Shown here piece by piece: positions 1 to 9,400 of a stretch of 64,000 nt of DNA; within the stretch, counting starts at the first letter, position 1, and each line of letters opens with the position of its first letter. A program made the position numbers and the translations under genes. The notes under the pieces were generated by a model. It was not told where the DNA came from, ran no database searches, and saw only the letters and a program-made list of their open reading frames with translations. The DNA is taken from assembly GCF_019956555.1 (NCBI RefSeq), contig NZ_JAHBDQ010000021.1, forward strand, positions 32,068-96,067, in the 5' to 3' direction. Source of the stretch: Pseudomonas sp. A-RE-19. GTDB taxonomy: Bacteria > Pseudomonadota > Gammaproteobacteria > Pseudomonadales > Pseudomonadaceae.

Positions 1-263
1 CCGTCCAGACGCCCGTTACAGCGAAGCCCGAACTGGCCGAACTGACACCGACGATCAAGCTGCCTACCGTCGACATTTTCTATATGGACAAGCCGGTGGA
101 GCGCAACGCGGCACTCGAACGCCTGCAGGCCAGCAAACGCTTGAAGACTTCGGGGTTCAGTCAGGTATCGCTCAAGGCACTGCCGGGTAATGCCAAGGCC
201 GAGCAAGAGCAGTTGGTCCGGCGGGTGCGGGGTTGGTTGAATCCGCAGCCTGCGGCGGACTGA
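1..263 (+). CDS. C-terminal fragment of an unidentified protein (possibly DUF3530 / alpha-beta hydrolase-like)
   Basis: An open frame runs in from the left edge and stops at TGA 261-263, giving about 86 residues. The visible part has an LPTVDIFY strand-like stretch, a basic region (ASKRLK) and an ending QPAAD. The codon use fits a real Pseudomonas gene. From recalled gene order beside djlA, this position often holds a DUF3530 alpha/beta-hydrolase-like protein, but no catalytic motif is visible in the fragment, so the identity is a guess. It is convergent with djlA across a REP-containing gap. Confidence 0.55.
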   Translation, partial: VQTPVTAKPELAELTPTIKLPTVDIFYMDKPVERNAALERLQASKRLKTSGFSQVSLKALPGNAKAEQEQLVRRVRGWLNPQPAAD

Positions 264-282
264 TAGATCGGCGTCGCGCCCT

Positions 283-372
283 TCGCGAGCAGGCTCGCTC
301 CCACATTGATCTCGGTCGTACACAAATTCTGTGTCCCCTGACGATTTAATGTGGGAGCGAGCCTGCTCGCGA
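283..372. repeat. REP-type inverted repeat pair (family A)
   Basis: Two 23-base arms, 283-305 and 350-372, are reverse complements (core GAGCCTGCTCGCGA). They are separated by 44 bases between two convergent genes. The same arm sequence recurs at 62624-62715. This arrangement is typical of Pseudomonas REP doublets (REPINs). Confidence 0.85.
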
Positions 373-405
373 TGGCGGCATCACAAACAACACATACCTA
401 TCCTG

Positions 406-1173
406 CTAACGAAAATCCCGCCGCTCCCGAATCAACGTGTAAGCATTGTGCAATTCACGAGTCTTGTCCGTGGCCTCGCGAACCTGCAACGCCGTCGCAC
501 CACTGCCGGCAATCTTGTCCGGGTGATGGCGACTGAGCAGGCGTCGATAGGCGCGCTTGATTTGCGCCGGCTCGCTGGTCGCCGAGACCCCCAATAGCCG
601 CAAGGCATCCTGGTAAGTCAGGGCGGCGTTGACCAATGGGCGCTTCTGCAGCTCATAGTCTGCCGCCAAGGCCTGCACCTGTTGTGACGTCCATCCCAAC
701 CATTTGCCCCACTGGGCAATCAGCTCGCGCTCACGGCTACCGGCGCGGCCATCGGCCCAGACCATCCGCCAACAGGCACGCAATACGCCTTCCGCCGCGT
801 GGGGCTGGGCACTCAAGCGTCGCAGATAACCACGCAACCGGTCATCTCCCGACTTACCGCGATTGAATGCCGCAATCGCCCGACGTTGTGCCGATTCGGT
901 CATCTCCAGCGAGCGCATTTCCTGCCGCGCCTGCTGGATGTGGCCATCCACTACCCGCCCATCGCTCTTGGCCAATCGGCCCAGCAACACAAACAGCAGC
1001 TCATCGTTGCGCAGCACCGAGCGGCCACCGAATTTTTCCCATAAATGCGCCCAGCTCTGCAGGTGCAGGCGCCGATCCAGCGCCTGTCCTAACAACGCGC
1101 CGAGCATGGCCCCCGGAATGCTGGCTATGGCAAAGCCCGCACCGGCTCCAATCAGAGTCCCTGGCCACAACAT
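406..1173 (-). CDS. djlA: Co-chaperone DjlA (membrane-anchored J-domain protein)
   Basis: 255 residues. The N-terminus is a glycine-rich hydrophobic segment (residues about 4-32) expected to anchor the protein in the inner membrane. The middle part looks like a TerB-type helical domain. The C-terminus is a J domain with the HPD tripeptide at residues 217-219 (SRHHPDK), the motif that stimulates DnaK ATPase. Order and length match DjlA. It is the last gene of a tight minus-strand unit: murU ends one base before its start codon. The start ATG gives the usual short cytoplasm-free N-terminal anchor. Confidence 0.9.
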   Translation of the reverse strand: MLWPGTLIGAGAGFAIASIPGAMLGALLGQALDRRLHLQSWAHLWEKFGGRSVLRNDELLFVLLGRLAKSDGRVVDGHIQQARQEMRSLEMTESAQRRAIAAFNRGKSGDDRLRGYLRRLSAQPHAAEGVLRACWRMVWADGRAGSRERELIAQWGKWLGWTSQQVQALAADYELQKRPLVNAALTYQDALRLLGVSATSEPAQIKRAYRRLLSRHHPDKIAGSGATALQVREATDKTRELHNAYTLIRERRDFR

Positions 1174-1174
1174 G

Positions 1175-1846
1175 TCAGTGTCTCGCTTCTATCAGAGTTT
1201 CCACTTCAGCCAGGCGCTCATGAGTCCCGACATCCACCCAATGCCCATTCAGGCGCTCGCCCGTCACTTGCCCGTCAGCCATGGCTTTGCGCAGCAGCGG
1301 CGCAAGCTTGAAGGCACCGGCGGTGCACCCGTCAAACAGACGCGGGTGCAGCACGGCAATACCACTGTAGGTCAAGGTTGATGCGTCCGGTTGACCGTCC
1401 TGCACATGGCCATCGAGCAAAGTGAAATCTCCGCTCGGGTGGTGCGCCGGGTTGTCCGCCAGCACCAAATGAGCGAGCCCGGCGATGGGCTGATGCAACA
1501 CGCTGAAGTCGTAGTCGGTCCAGATGTCACCGTTGACCACCGCAAAGGCTTCGTCACCCAACAACGGCAACGCGCGGAATATTCCGCCACCGGTTTCCAG
1601 CGGTTCGCCTTCCGCCGAGTACTGAATGCTCACGCCATACCGCGAGCCATCGCCCAGATAATCTTCGATCTGCTGACCGAGCCAGGCATGGTTGATCACG
1701 ATTTCGGTAAACCCCGCCGCCGCCAGGGCGCGCAGGTGATATTCGATCAGGGGCACTCCGCCGGCGCGAACCAGCGGTTTGGGCGTGGTCAGGGTCAGCG
1801 GACGCATACGCTCGCCTTTGCCCGCCGCCAGAATCATTGCCTTCAT
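1175..1846 (-). CDS. murU: N-acetylmuramate 1-phosphate uridylyltransferase MurU
   Basis: 223 residues with the nucleotidyltransferase signature LAAGKGERMRPLT near residue 6, followed by TPKPL, and a later VNGDIWTDYDF metal/nucleotide region. In Pseudomonas, MurU converts MurNAc-1-phosphate and UTP to UDP-MurNAc, the second step of the recycling route that bypasses de novo MurA and lowers fosfomycin sensitivity. Its start overlaps the end of amgK by 4 bases, so the kinase and uridylyltransferase are translationally coupled. General glucose-1-phosphate nucleotidyltransferase annotation is the alternative, but the pairing with amgK favours MurU. Confidence 0.93.
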   Translation of the reverse strand: MKAMILAAGKGERMRPLTLTTPKPLVRAGGVPLIEYHLRALAAAGFTEIVINHAWLGQQIEDYLGDGSRYGVSIQYSAEGEPLETGGGIFRALPLLGDEAFAVVNGDIWTDYDFSVLHQPIAGLAHLVLADNPAHHPSGDFTLLDGHVQDGQPDASTLTYSGIAVLHPRLFDGCTAGAFKLAPLLRKAMADGQVTGERLNGHWVDVGTHERLAEVETLIEARH

Positions 1847-2862
1847 GCAGTCGCTCCGGCACGCAGACTGGCCAGCAATTCACCCAGCTCCGCCAGCTCA
1901 GGGCGACGGGCGACGACCGCCTCTATATAAGCAAAGAAGCGCGGCACATCGCCGAGGTAGCGTGGCTTGCCGTCGCGATGGCAGATACGGGCGAAGATGC
2001 CGATGACTTTCAGGTGCCGTTGCACGCCCATCAGGTCGCTGGCGCGCAGGAAGTCTTCGAAGTCTGGTTGCACCGGGATGTCGAGCGCGCCGGCTTGCTG
2101 CCAGTAATCAGCCAGCCAACCGCGCACGCGTTCTTCGGGCCAACTGAGGAACGCGTCCTTGAACAGGCAAGTCACGTCGTAGGTCACAGGGCCGTAAACC
2201 GCGTCCTGGAAATCCAGCACGCCGGGATTCGGCTCGCTGATCATCAGGTTGCGCGGCATGTAGTCGCGATGCACCAGCACTTTTGGCTGAGCCAGGGCGC
2301 TGTCGATCAGCAGGTCACTGACACGCTGCCAGAGCGCTTGCTGCGCCGAGTCGAACTCGATGCCCAACTCTCGCTTCACGTACCACTCGGGGAACAGTTC
2401 CAGCTCGCGACGCAGCAGCGCCACGTCATAACTCGGCAGAGGCGCCACCATCGGCAATTGCTGGAAAGCCAGCAGCGCTTGCAGGGCATCCTTGAACAAA
2501 TCGTCGGCGTTTTCGCTGTCGATCACGTCCAGGTAAGTCTTGTTGCCCAGGTCATTGAGCAAAAGAAAACCACGCTCGAGGTCTTCGGCATAAATTTTCG
2601 GCACGTTTATTCCGGATTTCGCCAGCAGAAAAGCGATATCCACGAAGGGTTTGCAGTTTTCCTGGGGTGGCGGCGCGTCCATCACGACGAAACTTCTTCC
2701 TGCGCCTTCCCAGCGGAAATAGCGCCGAAAACTCGCGTCACTGCTGGCCGCGGTCAACGTGGCCGGGGGCACGGTGCCCCAACCTTGTTCTGCAAAGAGG
2801 ATAGCCAACTGTTCATCGAGCCAAACTTTCAGGTGTTGCAAGCGTACATCTTGATCAGGCAT
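1843..2862 (-). CDS. amgK: Anomeric MurNAc/GlcNAc kinase AmgK
   Basis: 339 residues of the aminoglycoside-phosphotransferase fold. The Brenner-type motif HRDYMPRNLM places the catalytic Asp at about residue 200, and DFQDA follows as the metal-binding DxD-like segment. AmgK phosphorylates the anomeric carbon of MurNAc and GlcNAc released by wall turnover and hands the product to MurU, which overlaps it by 4 bases. It is transcribed divergently from lptD from a 130-base gap, so wall recycling and outer-membrane assembly genes share a promoter region. Confidence 0.92.
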   Translation of the reverse strand: MPDQDVRLQHLKVWLDEQLAILFAEQGWGTVPPATLTAASSDASFRRYFRWEGAGRSFVVMDAPPPQENCKPFVDIAFLLAKSGINVPKIYAEDLERGFLLLNDLGNKTYLDVIDSENADDLFKDALQALLAFQQLPMVAPLPSYDVALLRRELELFPEWYVKRELGIEFDSAQQALWQRVSDLLIDSALAQPKVLVHRDYMPRNLMISEPNPGVLDFQDAVYGPVTYDVTCLFKDAFLSWPEERVRGWLADYWQQAGALDIPVQPDFEDFLRASDLMGVQRHLKVIGIFARICHRDGKPRYLGDVPRFFAYIEAVVARRPELAELGELLASLRAGATA

Positions 2863-2992
2863 TGCAAGGGTCTCCGACGGCGCTAGCCGTCAAGCGGGTC
2901 ATGCTTTATTATCCAGCATCTTTTTCAGACCATCGAGAGGCGTGCGGCCCACACCGCGGGCAGATGGCACGCAGGAAGCCCGGACTAATAAG

Positions 2993-5806
2993 ATGGCATT
3001 GAAATCCCCCGCGTTTCGTAAAAAATTTCCGTTGTTGGTCACCGGCAGTCTGCTGGCCCTGCAACCCCTGGCCACGTCGTTCGTGGTCGCCGCGGAACAG
3101 TATGACTGCTCAGTCTCTGCTTCGGGTGCCTGGAACTGTGCGCCAAAGACGCCGGCAGCTGCATTGCCACCACGTCCCGTCCATGACGGCAGCGCAGTTT
3201 CCGCCACTGGCGAAACCCCGTCGGAGCCTGGCTCCAGCGAAGATACCGGCGCCAAGCCCGTGCTGGTTACCGAGGCCAAGGGCCGCGGCCTGAAGTCGCG
3301 TAGTGCAGACTACAGCCACCTCGACTGGGTTCCGCGCGAGAACCTCACTGCAGCGCAATTGGCCGAAACCGGTCCTTACTGCTCTGGTTCCTATATCGAA
3401 CCGATTCGTCCTGGCATGAATGACAAGACGAATAAAAGTGACGCTCCGACCTTCCTCGGCGCCAAAGCCTCTCGCTACAAGCAGGATGAGCAGGTCGCGA
3501 CCCTGGCGGGTGACGTGGTCATGCGTCAAGGCAGCATGCAGGTCGAAGCTGACGAAGCGAACCTCTACCAGGCCGAGAGCCGTGGCGAACTGAGCGGCAA
3601 TGTCCGTGTTCGCGACAACGGCGCACTGATCGTGGGCGACCACGCCGACGTGCAACTCGACACGGGTGAAGCCAAGGTCGACAACGCCGAATACGTGATG
3701 CACAAATCCCGTATCCGCGGTAACGCGCTGTACGCCAAACGTGCCGAGAACGCGATCATCCGCCTCAAGGATGGTACGTACACCACGTGCGAACCGAACA
3801 GCAACGCCTGGCAGCTCAAGGGCAACAACATCACCTTGAACCCGGCGACCGGTTTCGGTACCGCGACCAACGTGACGCTGCGGGTCAAGGACATTCCGGT
3901 TCTGTACACGCCGTACATCTATTTCCCGATCGACGACCGTCGCCAGTCGGGCTTCCTGCCGCCGACCATCGGCACCGGCAGCGATACCGGCTTCATGCTG
4001 GTCACTCCGTACTACTTCAACCTGGCACCGAACTACGATGCCACGTTGTACCCGCGCTACATGAGCAAGCACGGGCTGTTGATGGAAGGCGAGTTCCGCT
4101 ACCTGACCAAATCCAGCGAAGGTCAGTTCGGCGCCGCGTACCTCAACGACGAAGACACCGATCGCAGTGGTCAGACCGACTACCAAAAAAATCGCTACAT
4201 GTATAACTGGCAGCACAAGGGTGGTCTCGACTCGCGCGTCTTCACGCAGGTCGACTACACCAAGATCAGCGATCCGTATTACTTCCAGGATCTGCAGACC
4301 GATCAAATCGGGGTGAAAAGCGCCGATTACGTGAACCAGCAGGGTTCTGTCACCTATCGTGGCGACAGCTATACCGCTCGTGTGAATGCCCAGGCTTATC
4401 AGCTGGCAACCGTTTCGAACATTACGCCGTACGATCGTTTGCCGCAGATCACCTTCAATGGACAGCTGCCTTATCATCCGGAAGGTCTGAATTTCGATTA
4501 CGAGACCGAGGTCGTGCGGTTTGACCGTGATTTGAAGAACGGCAACTTCGTGAATGAAGACGGCACTGTCGCATCGCGCCTTGATAACAACGTGACCGGC
4601 CTGGCACGTGCCAACGGCGACCGCTTGAATCTCAAACCGGCTGTCAGCCTGCCGTTGAACTGGACCTATGGCTTCCTGAAGCCTTCGCTCAAGTATCAGT
4701 ACACCCAGTACCAACTGGATCTGGATGGCACCGGAAAAAGCCAGATAGCGGCCCAGGATCAAGCCGCAGCTGCAGCCGGGACTGAAAACATCAATGGTCA
4801 TTTCGGCAGCAACCAGAACCGTGGCGTGCCGATCGCGAGCATCGACAGCGGCCTGTACTTCGATCGCAACACTCAATGGTTCGGCAAGAATTATCGCCAG
4901 ACCCTCGAGCCGCGCCTGTTCTACCTCTATGTACCTGAGGAAGACCAGAAGGATATTCCGGTATTCGACACCGGCGAATACACCTTCAATTACGCGTCGC
5001 TGTTCCGCGACAACCGCTTCTCCGGCTCCGACCGTGTCGGCGACGAGAACAAACTGTCGCTGGGCATCACCAACCGCTGGATCGAAGACAATGGCTTCGA
5101 ACGTCAACGCATCAGCGTCGGCCAGGCTTTGTATTTCAAGGACCGCGAAGTCCAGTTGCCAGGTATCGATGCGAAAACCCGCGCCGATGCTCAAGCCAAC
5201 GTCTCGCCGTATGCACTGGAATACGAATACCGCTGGAACCGCGACTGGCGCACCACGGCCGACTACAACTGGGACCCGGACAGCCGCAGCCCTCGCTCGG
5301 GCAGCGCGATGTTCCACTACCAGCCTGAAGACAACCCGAACAAGATCATCAACGCCGGTTATCGCTATCGCAATGACCAGGTCCGTTATGACCAGAACAC
5401 CGGTCAATGGTCGGTGGGCGGCGGTGACTATGGCACCCCGGGCCAACCTGGCTACGTGAAGGACTACTACAAGATCAAGCAGCACGACTTCTCGGTGATG
5501 TGGCCGATCGTGCCGCAATGGAACGCCATCAGCCGCTGGCAGTATGACTACAACCGCAACCGTACTCTGGAAGCCTTCGGTGGTTTCGAATACGACAACT
5601 GCTGCTGGAAATTGCGCCTGATCAACCGTTACTGGGTTTCCTATGACGAATTCAGTCAGGAAGCTCCGCAAAACGAAAAAGGCGACCACGGCGTCTTCCT
5701 ACAAATCGTTCTGAAAGGTCTCGGCGGCCTCACCGGCGCCAAAGTAGAGAGCTTCCTCGACAAAGGCATCCAAGGTTATCGTGAACGTGAAGACCAAGCT
5801 TTCTGA
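2993..5806 (+). CDS. lptD: LPS-assembly outer-membrane protein LptD
   Basis: 937 residues from ATG 2993; the open frame extends to GTG 2942, but MALKSPAFRKKF gives the expected signal peptide start. The protein has a signal sequence to about residue 33, a periplasmic jellyroll with repeated GDVVMRQGSMQVEADEA-like strands, and a long beta-barrel rich in aromatic residues. Cysteines near the mature N-terminus (YDCSVSA and WNC) and a vicinal CC near the C-terminus fit the disulfide network of LptD. With LptE it inserts LPS into the outer leaflet. The next gene, surA, encodes a chaperone for such barrels and overlaps by 26 bases. Confidence 0.96.
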   Translation: MALKSPAFRKKFPLLVTGSLLALQPLATSFVVAAEQYDCSVSASGAWNCAPKTPAAALPPRPVHDGSAVSATGETPSEPGSSEDTGAKPVLVTEAKGRGLKSRSADYSHLDWVPRENLTAAQLAETGPYCSGSYIEPIRPGMNDKTNKSDAPTFLGAKASRYKQDEQVATLAGDVVMRQGSMQVEADEANLYQAESRGELSGNVRVRDNGALIVGDHADVQLDTGEAKVDNAEYVMHKSRIRGNALYAKRAENAIIRLKDGTYTTCEPNSNAWQLKGNNITLNPATGFGTATNVTLRVKDIPVLYTPYIYFPIDDRRQSGFLPPTIGTGSDTGFMLVTPYYFNLAPNYDATLYPRYMSKHGLLMEGEFRYLTKSSEGQFGAAYLNDEDTDRSGQTDYQKNRYMYNWQHKGGLDSRVFTQVDYTKISDPYYFQDLQTDQIGVKSADYVNQQGSVTYRGDSYTARVNAQAYQLATVSNITPYDRLPQITFNGQLPYHPEGLNFDYETEVVRFDRDLKNGNFVNEDGTVASRLDNNVTGLARANGDRLNLKPAVSLPLNWTYGFLKPSLKYQYTQYQLDLDGTGKSQIAAQDQAAAAAGTENINGHFGSNQNRGVPIASIDSGLYFDRNTQWFGKNYRQTLEPRLFYLYVPEEDQKDIPVFDTGEYTFNYASLFRDNRFSGSDRVGDENKLSLGITNRWIEDNGFERQRISVGQALYFKDREVQLPGIDAKTRADAQANVSPYALEYEYRWNRDWRTTADYNWDPDSRSPRSGSAMFHYQPEDNPNKIINAGYRYRNDQVRYDQNTGQWSVGGGDYGTPGQPGYVKDYYKIKQHDFSVMWPIVPQWNAISRWQYDYNRNRTLEAFGGFEYDNCCWKLRLINRYWVSYDEFSQEAPQNEKGDHGVFLQIVLKGLGGLTGAKVESFLDKGIQGYREREDQAF

Positions 5807-7103
5807 TTGTCTGCGCCCGCTCATGCTGGGCGCGCTGTTCCTGGGTACCGCGGCCAACGCCGCGGTACAGTCCATCGATAAAGTGGTGGCCATTGTCGAC
5901 AACGACGTGGTCATGCAAAGCCAACTGGACCAGCGTGTTCACGAAGTTCAGCAAACCATCGCCAAACGCGGTGCTGCCGTACCGCCTACGGGCGTACTGG
6001 ATCAGCAGGTGCTCGAGCGCCTGATCGTCGAAAACCTGCAATTGCAGATCGGCGAGCGTTCCGGCATTCGTATCACCGATGAAGAGCTGAACCAGGCTGT
6101 CGGCACCATTGCCCAGCGCAATAACATGTCGATTGAACAATTCCGCGCCGCCCTGGCTCACGACGGTCTGTCTTATGACGACGCCCGTGACCAGATTCGT
6201 CGCGAAATGATCATCAGCCGTGTGCGTCAGCGTCGTGTGGCCGAACGCATCCAGGTGTCCGAGCAAGAAGTGAAGAACTTCCTGGCTTCCGACCTGGGCA
6301 AAATGCAGCTGTCCCAAGAATTCCGTCTGGCCAACATCCTGATTCCTACGCCGGAAAGCGCCAACTCCGACGCGATTCAGAATGCAGCCAAGCAAGCGGA
6401 CGCGGTTTACCAGCAGCTCAAGCAAGGCGCTGACTTCGGTCAGTTGGCAATCGCCAAATCCGCCAGCGAAACCGCACTGGAAGGCGGCGACATGGGCTGG
6501 CGTAAAGCCGCTCAACTGCCACCTCCGTTCGATCGCCTGCTGGGCACCATGGCCGTTGGCGATGTGACCCAGCCCATGCGCACTCCGGGGGGCTTCATCA
6601 TCCTGAAGATCCTCGACAAGCGTGGCGGCGAGAGCCAGGTGCGTGATGAGGTGCATGTGCGTCACATCCTGGTCAAACCAAGCCCGATCCGCGACGAAGA
6701 AAAAACCAAAGCCCTGGCTCAATCGCTCTACTCCCGTATCGAAGCGGGCGAAGATTTCGGCGAGCTGGCAAAAAGCTTCTCGGAAGATCCGGGTTCCGCC
6801 CTCAACGGTGGCGATCTGAACTGGATCGATCCGAATGCACTGGTGCCTGAATTCCGCGAAGTGATGGCCAAGACCCCACAAGGTCAGCTGTCCAAGCCGT
6901 TCAAGACCCAATATGGCTGGCACGTTCTGGAAGTCCTTGGCCGTCGCGCCACCGACAGCACCACCCAGGCCCGTGAGCAGCAAGCGATGACCGTACTGCG
7001 TAACCGCAAATACGACGAAGAGCTGCAAACCTGGCTGCGTCAGATCCGTGACGAAGCGTACGTAGAAATCAAACTCCCTGGTGCAGACCAGGCAACGCAG
7101 TGA
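5781..7103 (+). CDS. surA: Periplasmic chaperone and peptidyl-prolyl isomerase SurA
   Basis: 440 residues. A signal peptide (to about residue 28) is followed by the N-terminal chaperone region (VDNDVVMQSQLDQRV), two parvulin domains (about residues 180-280 and 290-390; the second has VRHILVKP and the NGGDLNW motif) and a C-terminal strand. SurA escorts outer-membrane proteins, including LptD, to the Bam complex. The start used is GTG 5781 with AAGG 5 bases upstream; GTG 5787 is an alternative. It overlaps lptD by 26 bases and pdxA by 4. Confidence 0.95.
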   Translation: MNVKTKLSDCLRPLMLGALFLGTAANAAVQSIDKVVAIVDNDVVMQSQLDQRVHEVQQTIAKRGAAVPPTGVLDQQVLERLIVENLQLQIGERSGIRITDEELNQAVGTIAQRNNMSIEQFRAALAHDGLSYDDARDQIRREMIISRVRQRRVAERIQVSEQEVKNFLASDLGKMQLSQEFRLANILIPTPESANSDAIQNAAKQADAVYQQLKQGADFGQLAIAKSASETALEGGDMGWRKAAQLPPPFDRLLGTMAVGDVTQPMRTPGGFIILKILDKRGGESQVRDEVHVRHILVKPSPIRDEEKTKALAQSLYSRIEAGEDFGELAKSFSEDPGSALNGGDLNWIDPNALVPEFREVMAKTPQGQLSKPFKTQYGWHVLEVLGRRATDSTTQAREQQAMTVLRNRKYDEELQTWLRQIRDEAYVEIKLPGADQATQ

Positions 7104-8089
7104 AACCCAAGCGTTTCGCGTTGACCCCCGGCGAACCGGCCGGCATAGGTCCTGACCTGTGCCTGCTGCTCGCCTCGCAAGCCCAGCCACACCCCCTGAT
7201 TGCCATTACCAGCCGCGACCTGCTCATCGAGCGGGCCGCGCAGCTGGGCGTGGTTGTCGATCTGTTGCCGGTAGCGCCGGACAACTGGCCGGACGTTCCT
7301 GCGCCGGCCAACAGCCTGTACGTCTGGGATACGCCACTCAACGCCAAGGTCATCGCCGGGCAACTGGACAAGGCCAATGCGGCTTTCGTTCTGGAAACCC
7401 TGACCCGTGCTGGCCAGGGCTGCCTGGACGGGCACTTCGCCGGCATGATCACCGCCCCCGTACACAAGGGCGTGATCAATGAATCCGGGATCGCTTTTTC
7501 CGGGCACACGGAGTTTCTCGCTGACCTGACTCATACCGCGCAAGTGGTGATGATGCTCGCGACCCGCGGTTTGCGCGTGGCGCTGGTCACCACTCACCTG
7601 CCCCTTCGCGAGATCGCCGATGCGATCACCCCGGAGCGCCTGGAACGAGTCACGCGAATTCTGCACACCGACCTGCAAGAAAAATTCGGCATCGCCCAGC
7701 CACGCATCCTGGTTTGCGGGCTGAACCCGCATGCCGGTGAAGGCGGCCACCTGGGCCATGAAGAAATCGACATTATCGAACCCACATTAGAGCGCCTGCG
7801 CGGCGAGGGCATGGACCTTCGTGGTCCCCTGCCCGCCGACACTCTGTTTACCCCCAAATATCTGGAGCACTGCGACGCGGTGCTGGCGATGTACCACGAC
7901 CAGGGCCTGCCCGTGCTGAAGTACAAAGGCTTCGGCGCGGCAGTCAACGTGACCCTCGGCTTGCCGATCATCCGCACATCGGTCGACCACGGCACTGCCC
8001 TGGACCTGGCCGGCAGCGGAAAAATCGACACCGGCAGCCTGCAAGTCGCCCTGGAAACCGCCTACCAGATGGCCGAGACCCGTTTATGA
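7100..8089 (+). CDS. pdxA: 4-hydroxythreonine-4-phosphate dehydrogenase PdxA
   Basis: 329 residues, close to the usual family length. Family motifs are visible: TPGEPAGIGPDL at the N-terminus, GHTEFLADL and VTTHLPL with metal-binding histidines, and YHDQGLPVLKY. PdxA oxidises 4-phosphohydroxy-L-threonine in pyridoxal phosphate synthesis. It starts with GTG at 7100, overlapping the surA stop by 4 bases, and overlaps rsmA by 4 bases. The surA-pdxA-rsmA-apaG-apaH order is the classic gamma-proteobacterial arrangement. Confidence 0.96.
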   Translation: MKPKRFALTPGEPAGIGPDLCLLLASQAQPHPLIAITSRDLLIERAAQLGVVVDLLPVAPDNWPDVPAPANSLYVWDTPLNAKVIAGQLDKANAAFVLETLTRAGQGCLDGHFAGMITAPVHKGVINESGIAFSGHTEFLADLTHTAQVVMMLATRGLRVALVTTHLPLREIADAITPERLERVTRILHTDLQEKFGIAQPRILVCGLNPHAGEGGHLGHEEIDIIEPTLERLRGEGMDLRGPLPADTLFTPKYLEHCDAVLAMYHDQGLPVLKYKGFGAAVNVTLGLPIIRTSVDHGTALDLAGSGKIDTGSLQVALETAYQMAETRL

Positions 8090-8904
8090 CCGAGCATTAC
8101 CAACACAAGGCGCGCAAACGCTTTGGCCAGAACTTCCTGCACGATGCCGGCGTTATCGACCGCATCCTGCGCTCCATTCACGCTAAACCCGAAGACCGCC
8201 TGCTGGAAATCGGTCCGGGCCAGGGTGCATTGACCCAAGGCCTGCTCAACAGCGGCGCCCAACTGGACGTGGTGGAGCTGGACAAGGACCTGATCCCGAT
8301 CCTCAACCAGCAGTTCGCCGGCAAGAGCAATTTCAACCTGCATCAGGGCGACGCGCTGAAGTTCGACTTCAATAGTCTGAACGCTGCGCCGAACAGCCTG
8401 CGAGTCGTCGGCAACCTGCCGTACAACATCTCTACGCCGCTGATCTTTCACCTGTTGCACAACGCCAACCTGATTCGCGACATGCACTTCATGCTGCAAA
8501 AGGAAGTGGTCGAGCGTCTGGCGGCCGGGCCTGGCGGCGGTGACTGGGGTCGCCTGTCGATCATGGTTCAGTACCACTGCCGGGTCGAGCATCTGTTCAA
8601 CGTTGGCCCGGGGGCGTTCAATCCGCCGCCGAAAGTCGATTCGGCCATCGTGCGTCTGGTGCCTCACGCGGTACTCCCGCATCCAGCCAAAGATCACAAG
8701 CTGCTGGAGCGCGTCGTGCGCGAAGCCTTCAACCAGCGCCGCAAGACCCTGCGCAACACGCTGAAACTGTTGCTGAGCAACGCCGAAATCGAAGCCGCCG
8801 GCGTCGATGGCAGCCTGCGCCCCGAGCAGCTCGACCTGGCCGCCTTCGTGCGCCTGGCCGACAAGCTCAGCGAACAAGTCCTACAAAAGCCTGCCACCGA
8901 CTGA
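8086..8904 (+). CDS. rsmA: 16S rRNA (adenine 1518/1519-N6) dimethyltransferase RsmA (KsgA)
   Basis: 272 residues. The SAM-binding motif LEIGPGQGALT lies near residue 40, and the adenine-methylase motif NLPYNIS near residue 113. The enzyme dimethylates two adjacent adenines in helix 45 of 16S rRNA, a late step in 30S maturation; its loss gives kasugamycin resistance. The ATGA overlap with pdxA indicates coupled translation. The name rsmA is shared in Pseudomonas with the CsrA-type regulator, which this is not. Confidence 0.96.
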   Translation: MTEHYQHKARKRFGQNFLHDAGVIDRILRSIHAKPEDRLLEIGPGQGALTQGLLNSGAQLDVVELDKDLIPILNQQFAGKSNFNLHQGDALKFDFNSLNAAPNSLRVVGNLPYNISTPLIFHLLHNANLIRDMHFMLQKEVVERLAAGPGGGDWGRLSIMVQYHCRVEHLFNVGPGAFNPPPKVDSAIVRLVPHAVLPHPAKDHKLLERVVREAFNQRRKTLRNTLKLLLSNAEIEAAGVDGSLRPEQLDLAAFVRLADKLSEQVLQKPATD

Positions 8905-8918
8905 CAGGCGATGAGCGC

Positions 8919-8955
8919 TATCGGGTAGGACGCCACTCTGGTCTACTACCCGATA
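8919..8955. other. Perfect 10-bp inverted repeat between rsmA and apaG
   Basis: TATCGGGTAG (8919-8928) and CTACCCGATA (8946-8955) can pair as a 10-bp stem with a 17-base loop, starting 15 bases after the rsmA stop. No U-run follows, so it is not a standard intrinsic terminator. It may stabilise the upstream mRNA end. Confidence 0.5.
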
Positions 8956-9019
8956 CTTGGCCTAGACTGAGATCCATCAGTTACGCCCCGCGTCCCGCTT
9001 CGTTTTTAAGGCCTTTTGC

Positions 9020-9400
9020 ATGTCCGATCCTCGTTATCAGGTCGACGTCAGCGTCGTCACCCGCTATCTGGCAGAACAATCGCAACCCGAGCACAATCGC
9101 TTTGCCTTCGCCTACACCATCACCGTGCAGAACAATGGCGAGCTACCGGCCAAACTGCTTTCACGGCACTGGGTGATCACCGACGGCGACGGACATGTCG
9201 AGGAGGTTCGCGGCGCAGGCGTCGTCGGCCAGCAGCCGTTGATCGACGTGGGCAAGAGCCACACTTACAGCAGCGGCACCGTCATGACGTCCAAGGTCGG
9301 TACGATGCAGGGCACCTACCAGATGCTTGCCGATGACGGTAAACACTTCGATGCCGTCATCGCTCCGTTTCGTCTGGCAGTACCCGGAGCCCTGCACTGA
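9020..9400 (+). CDS. apaG: ApaG (ApaG/CorD domain protein)
   Basis: 126 residues forming a single immunoglobulin-like beta domain, with the family patterns AYTITVQNNGE, LLSRHWVITDGDG and VEEVRGAGVVG. Its molecular role is unsettled; it is almost always paired with apaH, as here, where the apaG stop TGA and the apaH start ATG share one base. The start at 9020 gives the normal length. Confidence 0.94.
   Translation: MSDPRYQVDVSVVTRYLAEQSQPEHNRFAFAYTITVQNNGELPAKLLSRHWVITDGDGHVEEVRGAGVVGQQPLIDVGKSHTYSSGTVMTSKVGTMQGTYQMLADDGKHFDAVIAPFRLAVPGALH

Noticed and set aside
283..372. CRISPR array
   Set aside because: The repeats here and elsewhere are inverted pairs scattered singly in gaps, not regularly spaced direct repeats, and no cas genes are present.
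3110..5689. 859-codon minus-strand open frame opposite lptD
   Set aside because: It is the antisense shadow of lptD in high-GC DNA; the plus-strand frame has clear LptD features and codon bias.
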